Assembly (NCBI GenBank): GCA_900548845.1
Contig: URMI01000016.1
Location: 1-10,545, forward strand
Origin: an uncultured Clostridia bacterium
Lineage (GTDB): Bacteria; Bacillota; Clostridia; Christensenellales; Borkfalkiaceae
DNA: 10,545 bases
Reading direction: 5' to 3'
Position 1 is the first letter of the stretch. Each line of letters opens with the position of its first letter. Positions 6,755-10,545 of this stretch are shown one piece after another. Under the pieces are notes generated by a model. The model worked only from the letters and a program-made list of their open reading frames with translations, did not search any database and was not told the origin of the DNA. A program made the translations under genes and the position numbers.

Positions 6755-7159
6755 TCAGACGAGCGCCATCAGAACGATGAAGGAGACGATCGCCATCAGG
6801 ATGGCAAGCAGGGCGCAGCCGAGGTTGATGAGGTTGAGAAGCTTATCGAAGGCTTTCTTTTCGCTCTTCCGATAGCCGAGGAGGCTCAAGAGCATCCCTC
6901 CGATGCCGAAGTAGAGGAGCAAGGTCCTGGCGCTCGCAAAGAGCGGATTTTTTGCCATAAAGACGATCTCAAAGATGAAGAGGAGGACGGAGAGCGCCGA
7001 GAGCACCAGGGCCGTCAGCGTGAAGGGGTGCAGTTTCTCCAAGAAGGAAAGTGCATCTTTCTTGTTCGTTTGAGGCTGTTCCCGTTTGATTTCCTGCCCG
7101 CAGTCGGGGCATTTTACGCTGTCGTCGGGGATCTCTTTTCCGCAGTTGCTGCAAAACAT
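6755..7159 (-). CDS. Zinc-ribbon membrane protein of unknown function
   Basis: A protein of 134 residues with an N-terminal zinc ribbon MFCSNCGKEIPDDSVKCPDCG (C3, C6, C17, C20), a polar linker (21-44), and three likely membrane helices at about 46-68, 78-95 and 109-133. Proteins of this layout (zinc ribbon plus small helical membrane domain) are common in Bacillota and mostly uncharacterised; I assign no function. ATG 7157-7159 is supported by AAGGAG (7167-7172) 7 nt upstream. The gene has its own near-consensus promoter (7184-7212) and a terminator (6697-6739), so it is a single-gene unit. It is convergent with recG and divergent from the AraC-type regulator. Confidence 0.85.
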   Translation of the reverse strand: MFCSNCGKEIPDDSVKCPDCGQEIKREQPQTNKKDALSFLEKLHPFTLTALVLSALSVLLFIFEIVFMAKNPLFASARTLLLYFGIGGMLLSLLGYRKSEKKAFDKLLNLINLGCALLAILMAIVSFIVLMALV

Positions 7160-7183
7160 AGTCTTTCTCCTTTTTTTTCTTCT

Positions 7184-7212
7184 ATCTTATCACGGTTGCG
7201 CCGTATTGTCAA
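7184..7212 (-). promoter_or_regulatory. Near-consensus sigma-A promoter of the zinc-ribbon gene
   Basis: On the minus strand a perfect -35 TTGACA (7207-7212), a spacer of 17 bp, and TAAGAT (7184-7189, 5 of 6). The start is expected near 7177, just above the ribosome binding site, giving a leader of about 18 nt. Confidence 0.75.
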
Positions 7213-7279
7213 GTCCTTGGTAAAATTTCTCTTTGATCGGGCGGTGTCGTAGGTTGCGCGTTTTCTCCTGTGGGCGCAT

Positions 7280-7308
7280 TTGATTTCTTTGCCCGGATGG
7301 TGTATAAT
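7280..7308 (+). promoter_or_regulatory. Sigma-A promoter of the AraC-family regulator
   Basis: TTGATT (7280-7285), a spacer of 17 bp, then a perfect TATAAT (7303-7308). A start near 7315 would give a leader of about 50 nt before ATG 7368. This excludes the upstream ATGs at 7270 and 7297, which overlap the promoter, as start codons. Confidence 0.7.
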
Positions 7309-7367
7309 CTCCTCGGATGGGCTTTCATCTCAGAAAAGATATGCTTTGCAAGGCGGAAGAGGGGACT

Positions 7368-8347
7368 ATGGAACGATCGTTTCAGGATATTTTTTTTACA
7401 CGAAAGAGAGGACAACGCGGCGGCACGCTCGGAATGCGAGTTGCTGAACGCCGTCCGAGGGGAGTTCGCCAATGCGGATCGGCTCATCTCGAAGGCGCGC
7501 GAGAAGGGCTTTTCTCTTTCTGCCTTTTTTTCGGGGGAGCCGAGATCGGAAGAGCGTCGTGCTTCCCGCCGTTCTCCTGCTTCCCGTGCGAAGAAGTGAG
7601 GCGTTTTACGTCAAGAAGCACACTTCGGCGCAGCAGCCCTATCTTCATGCGCATGAATTTTATGAGCTCCTTTATGTGCAGTCGGGCACTTGTATGCAGA
7701 CGCTGCGGAACGGAAGAGGCGTATCGCTTCAAAAGGGGCAGTGCTGCCTCATCCGCCCCGGGGAGGCGCATCGGATCGGGCGTGTCGGCAAGGTCGATGT
7801 TATTCTCAAAGCCGTCATTCCAAGCGATCTTTTTTTGCGTGCCGCTGAGGATATCCCGCTGCCCGAAGGCGGGCTCGTCGCGTTCGGGAGGCTGTCTCTC
7901 TTTGCAGAGTACCTTTTTTTGCGGCTTTTGCGGGAGAGTACTCTTCGCGGGCTTTGCCATGAGGCTGCGATCTGTGCGCTTTTATCCCTTCTCTTTTGCG
8001 AGCTTGCGCGGGGTGAGGCGAAGGAAAGTGCGGGCTCTCTCCCGTTTTACGGCGAGTATTTTGAGAACGAACTCAAATCTGCCTCGCTCACTCATTTTGC
8101 CCGATCGTTCGGCTATACCCCCGCTTATGCGAGCAGGCTCGTAAAACGGCAGACGGGCAAATCGTTTTTAGAGCTTCTGTCGGGGTACCGCATGCAGCGG
8201 GCGGCAGAGCTTTTGTCCTCTTCCGATCTGAGCGTCGAGGATATCGCGCTGGAGATCGGCTATCAGGTGCCTTCTGCCCTATATAAGCAGTTCAGCGCGC
8301 ACTTCGGCATGACGCCCAACGAATATCGCAATGCTTTAAGCGGATAA
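7368..8347 (+). CDS. AraC-family transcriptional regulator, reading frame broken twice (likely sequence errors)
   Basis: A DNA-binding regulator with an N-terminal cupin-type sensor and a C-terminal AraC double helix-turn-helix. Protein-like sequence passes through three frames: MERSFQDIF from ATG 7368, then HEREDNAAARSECELLNAVR and what follows up to about 7542, then the regulator frame from 7562 to the stop. Removing one T from the T8 run (7390-7397) and the 19-nt adapter match (7543-7561) gives one open frame of 319 residues. In it are the cupin segment YLHAHEFYELLYVQSG (85-100), a first HTH (LTHFARSFGYTPAYASRL, about 234-251), and a second HTH ending in HFGMTPNEYR (about 281-314). The DNA-binding half is undamaged. 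The ATG has a GAAGAGGGG-type ribosome binding site and a promoter at 7280-7308. The longest uninterrupted frame, from 7472, lacks a ribosome binding site and starts with non-family sequence. The ligand is unknown; the adjacent kinase/hydrolase genes are possible targets. Confidence 0.85.
7543..7561 (+). other. Illumina adapter sequence embedded in the assembly
   Basis: AGATCGGAAGAGCGTCGTG is identical to the first 19 nt of the reverse complement of the Illumina universal (TruSeq) adapter; the match stops at 7562, where the adapter has T and the window C. In three frames it encodes RSEERR, IGRASC and DRKSVV, peptides known from adapter-contaminated database proteins. The match begins exactly at a codon boundary of the preceding frame. 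Its length, 19, shifts the frame by +1, which is the shift seen here. Its removal joins SAFFSGEP to LPAVLLLPVRRSEAFYV in frame. Confidence 0.9.
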
Positions 8348-8377
8348 AAACGGAAACAGAAAAGCCTAATCCCGAAA

Positions 8378-8406
8378 TAGACCTTCTGCCGCGGCGGTGG
8401 TATCAT
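8378..8406 (+). promoter_or_regulatory. Candidate sigma-A promoter of the kinase-hydrolase pair
   Basis: TAGACC (8378-8383, 4 of 6), a spacer of 17 bp, then TATCAT (8401-8406, 5 of 6). The start near 8413 would leave a very short leader before ATG 8427 and would exclude the GTG at 8409 as start codon. The moderate -35 match leaves room for activation, for example by the AraC-type protein encoded just upstream. Confidence 0.5.
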
Positions 8407-8426
8407 AAGTGAAAGAGGTGGATGCA

Positions 8427-9380
8427 ATGGATATCGAAAAAATCGAGGCGCCGCCGCTCACCAAAGCGCAGGCGATGGGCTATGCCAAGTCGGTCGTCGG
8501 GGAGCAGATGGGGAAACCTGCCGAAAAAGTCAGATATATGGGCGGCGGTTCGTTCGGGCGCGCTGTTTCTGTCCGCTGCAAGGACGGGCAAACGCTCGCC
8601 GTGAAGTTTCTGCGGGCAAAGGACATGATGCAAAAAGAGGCGCATGACCTGAAGCTTCTTGCAGGGCACTGCACGGTCAAAGTGCCTCGCGTATTCTTTA
8701 CGCGGCTGAGCGATCAAAAAATTCCCGTGGACTGTTACGGGATGGAGCTTGTCGGGGGCAGGAGCGCGCTCTTTGCGCCCGGGATGCTCTTTCTCGGCAA
8801 AAAACGCAGGATGGAGTTTGCCGATCGGGTGACTGAGGCATTGCACGCCATCCATTCCTGCAAACGCGATACCTTCGGCGATACGATGGATGCGGGCTGC
8901 GAAAGCTGGCTCGAATATTACCGCCCCTTTGCGGAAGGGGTCTTGAAGAAAGCGGAAGAGTATTTTGAGGCGGGGAAACTGAAGAAAAAGGTCATCCTCG
9001 CCATGCGGGCGGCGTGGGAGCAGTTCGGCGTCATCTTTTCCGAAGAGGTCAAGGAAGCCTGCCTCATCCACGGCGATCTCAACGTCGGCAATATCATGGT
9101 CGGGAAGGGGTACCGGATCGCCGGGTTCATCGACCCGCTCAACGCGGCTTATGCCGATCGGGAGTACGACTTGTTTCAGTTCGACAATCTGACGGGCAAG
9201 CGCTTTTTCCTGCGCGAGACCTATCTCAAAAAATACGGGGCAAGCCGATACTGCATGCAAAAACTCGCCTTTTACGGCCTTTGGAATGAAGTTTATTGCT
9301 ATATCCGATCGGGCGTTTCGGTGGGGTTTATTTTGGATCCGCTCGTTGAAAATATGCTTCAAAGGCTGAAAGAGCTATGA
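8427..9380 (+). CDS. Aminoglycoside phosphotransferase-fold small-molecule kinase
   Basis: A 317-residue kinase of the APH/choline kinase-like superfamily; it should move the ATP gamma-phosphate to a hydroxyl or amine of a small molecule, but the substrate cannot be read from sequence. Visible are a glycine-rich loop GGGSFGRAV (39-47), the ATP-binding lysine in LAVKFL (K60), the catalytic loop HGDLNVGNIM (215-224; D217 base, N222 metal ligand), and the second metal aspartate in GFIDP (D236) followed by ADREYDLFQF. All key residues are present, so the enzyme should be active. ATG 8427 is preferred over GTG 8409 because AGAGGTGG lies at 8415-8420 and a promoter overlaps the GTG region. The stop overlaps the start of the hydrolase gene by 4 nt (ATGA), so the two are translationally coupled. 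Antibiotic resistance is possible but not supported specifically; fructosamine- or choline-type kinases are alternatives. Confidence 0.85.
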   Translation: MDIEKIEAPPLTKAQAMGYAKSVVGEQMGKPAEKVRYMGGGSFGRAVSVRCKDGQTLAVKFLRAKDMMQKEAHDLKLLAGHCTVKVPRVFFTRLSDQKIPVDCYGMELVGGRSALFAPGMLFLGKKRRMEFADRVTEALHAIHSCKRDTFGDTMDAGCESWLEYYRPFAEGVLKKAEEYFEAGKLKKKVILAMRAAWEQFGVIFSEEVKEACLIHGDLNVGNIMVGKGYRIAGFIDPLNAAYADREYDLFQFDNLTGKRFFLRETYLKKYGASRYCMQKLAFYGLWNEVYCYIRSGVSVGFILDPLVENMLQRLKEL

Positions 9381-10301
9381 TCTCTTTGGGGGCGGCTCTC
9401 GTGCGGGCGGCGCTCAGAGCCTATACTTACCCTTACCGGAAGCGCTTTGCTTCGCTTTCCCGATCGATCGCGCCGAAAAACAAGCCTTATGTGCCGCCCA
9501 AGGGCTTTGCGTTTGCCGAGGAAGAGTACGGCGGCGTCCGGGTGGAGAAAGTCGTGCCGCCCGAATGCGGGAACGGGGCTGTTTTGCAATTTCATGGCGG
9601 CGGGCATACGGTGCCGATGAACAAGATGTACCGGAAAGCGGGAGCGGCTCGCCGCAAACTGCGGCTGCACCGTGTACAGCATCGACTATCATACCGGAGC
9701 CCGTCTTACCTATCCCGCCCTGCATGACGAATGCGACCGTGCTTATGCGGCGCTTTGCAAAAGCGTGCTGTGGGGAGGCAATTTTATCGCCGTCGGGGAT
9801 AGTTTCGGCGCAAACCTGCTTCTTTCCACTTGCCTGCGGGCAAGGGAGCGGGGCCTTCCGCTGCCGTTTGCGCTCGTCTGCATCTCCTCCTTTATCGACA
9901 TGGCGGCTTCCGGAGATTCATATAGGGAGAATTGTTATCTGGATCCTCTTTATGCGATGCCAAAGCGCTGCGGCTTTGCGGAATATGAAAAGAAGCTCCG
10001 CCGTATTTCGCCCTATTGCGGGAATACCCCGCCGGACCATCCCGATCTTTCGCCTGCATATGCCGAACTTCACGGGCTTCCGAAGACGCTCATCCTGTGC
10101 GGCGGGTGGGAAACTTCGCTGAGCGACAGCAGGATGCTTGATGACGGGCTGCGGGAGGGCGGAAGCTTTGCAAAACTTCACATCTTTCCCGGGATGTGGC
10201 ACGATTTCATGCTTCTCTTTCCTCGGTTGAAAGAGAGCGGGGCCGCCTGGAAAGAGATCTTCGCGTTTATCACGGAAGCGCTTTCCTCGGGCGGTTGTTG
10301 A
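9377..10301 (+). pseudogene. Alpha/beta hydrolase (HSL/acetyl-esterase type), split by a +1 frameshift
   Basis: A likely carboxylic-ester hydrolase of the fold-3 (hormone-sensitive-lipase) family. The first part, from ATG 9377, ends normally near MNKMYRK and carries the oxyanion motif HGGG (residues 73-76). The second part is in the next frame and carries YSIDYHTGARLTYPAL, the nucleophile elbow GDSFGAN (S142 after repair), a CGGWETSLSD segment with the likely acid (E245 or D250), and PGMWHDFM with H275. Removing one G from GGG 9640-9642 gives KAERLAANCGCTVYSIDY and one frame of 307 residues, a normal family length. The complete catalytic machinery suggests a sequencing or assembly error or a very recent mutation. 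As written, translation would stop at 9727 and give an inactive fragment. It is coupled to the upstream kinase by an ATGA overlap. Confidence 0.85.
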
Positions 10302-10339
10302 TGCGGTTTGTGAAAATGCTTGCGCCCTGCTTGCGAGGC

Positions 10340-10545
10340 GGGCGGTTCGGGGGCATGTTGCCAGCCGCGGCAGTTCGTTCCGTCAGGCGCACAAAATGAA
10401 AACGGGAGGCTGTTGCCTCCCGTCTCATTTTGGTGGACCTGCGCAGAATACTTCGCGGGAGGGGCGGTTCGGTTTCAGATGGGCTTGCGTTCGCTCGTGC
10501 CGCCGCGAGCGGCGGGGCGAACTGAGGCAGTTCGTTCCGTCAGGC
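10340..10545. repeat. Intergenic direct and palindromic repeats at the right edge
   Basis: GGCAGTTCGTTCCGTCAGGC occurs at 10369-10388 and again at 10526-10545, where the window ends. GGGCGGTTCGG occurs at 10340-10350 and 10462-10472. Between the copies are a nested hairpin (gttcgc/gcgaac 10489-10494 with 10517-10522, enclosing ccgccg/cggcgg 10500-10505 with 10510-10515) and the terminator-like stem at 10393-10431. The unit spacing differs (122 and 157 bases), so this is a mosaic rather than a simple tandem array. No gene is convincing in the stretch. It resembles REP-type intergenic elements, with further copies expected beyond the edge. Confidence 0.6.
10393..10431. terminator. Long symmetrical hairpin after the hydrolase gene, terminator-like
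   Basis: A 9-bp perfect stem (acgggaggc 10402-10410 with gcctcccgt 10415-10423, loop tgtt) is continued past a small bulge by aaaatga/tcatttt (10393-10399 with 10425-10431). The outer arms give A-rich and T-rich flanks on both strands, so it could terminate in either direction, though the T run is only four bases long. It is the first such structure after the kinase-hydrolase pair. Confidence 0.55.

Noticed and set aside
6623..7252. Plus-strand frame opposite the zinc-ribbon gene
   Set aside because: It starts in the dyad cluster, runs through a bidirectional terminator, and is the complement of a gene with clear zinc ligands, ribosome binding site and promoter.
7472..7612. Start of the AraC regulator at ATG 7472
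   Set aside because: There is no ribosome binding site, the first 20 or so residues are arginine-rich and out of family, and the region contains adapter sequence; ATG 7368 has a promoter and leader.
8409..8426. GTG 8409 as start of the kinase gene
   Set aside because: It overlaps the predicted promoter start region; ATG 8427 has AGAGGTGG at a suitable distance.
10432..10460. TGGTGGACCTGCGC looks like the reverse complement of a tRNA or tmRNA 3' end (CCA)
   Set aside because: The expected T-loop pattern (GTTCGA or TTCRANY) is absent at the right distance and no cloverleaf follows.
1..10545. CRISPR array, rRNA or tRNA genes, transposase genes, toxin-antitoxin or known defence genes
   Set aside because: I looked for regular direct repeats, cloverleaf patterns and family motifs on both strands and saw none; the only mobile-type signal is the non-coding MITE-like element.

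Overview
The window looks like a chromosomal piece of a GC-rich Bacillota (Clostridia-like) genome. The evidence is gene order and gene type. A CxxC-type rpmB is divergent from an asp23-family gene, which is followed by a FakA/YloV-type kinase and then recG. This is the core of the rpmB-yloU-yloV-...-recG neighbourhood known from Bacillus subtilis, here without the sdaA and fapR genes found there. I cannot name the genus.

Left part (1-2103, mostly minus strand). The first 80 bases carry two small hairpins of repeat type. rarA (82-1413) and rpmB (1813-2001) both read leftwards. Between the rarA ribosome binding site and a good rarA promoter lies a roughly 275 bp element. It has 24 bp imperfect terminal inverted repeats flanked by TA and folds on paper into a Y shape with two internal arms. 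It looks like a MITE that landed in the rarA leader.

Centre (2166-6596, plus strand). A consensus-like promoter drives asp23, then fakA and recG, with spacers of 139 and 179 nt that carry hairpins. A strong terminator follows recG. The gap behind it holds a cluster of CATA/TATG dyads of unknown role, bounded by an 11 bp direct repeat, and a bidirectional terminator.

Right part (6755-10545, accessory-looking). A minus-strand zinc-ribbon membrane protein is divergent from an AraC-family regulator. After it come, from their own promoter, an APH-fold small-molecule kinase and, overlapping it by 4 nt, an alpha/beta hydrolase of the hormone-sensitive-lipase type. The regulator and the hydrolase are both broken by frameshifts. 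The regulator contains an exact 19-nt match to an Illumina sequencing adapter. Deleting those 19 nt restores one of its two frame breaks precisely, so at least part of this damage is an assembly artefact rather than biology. The last 200 bases are palindromic and direct intergenic repeats that run off the window edge.

The most noteworthy signals are the adapter insertion, the MITE-like element in the rarA leader, the dyad cluster after recG, and the coupled kinase/hydrolase pair of unknown substrate. I see no RNA gene, CRISPR array, transposase, or convincing new multi-gene defence system.
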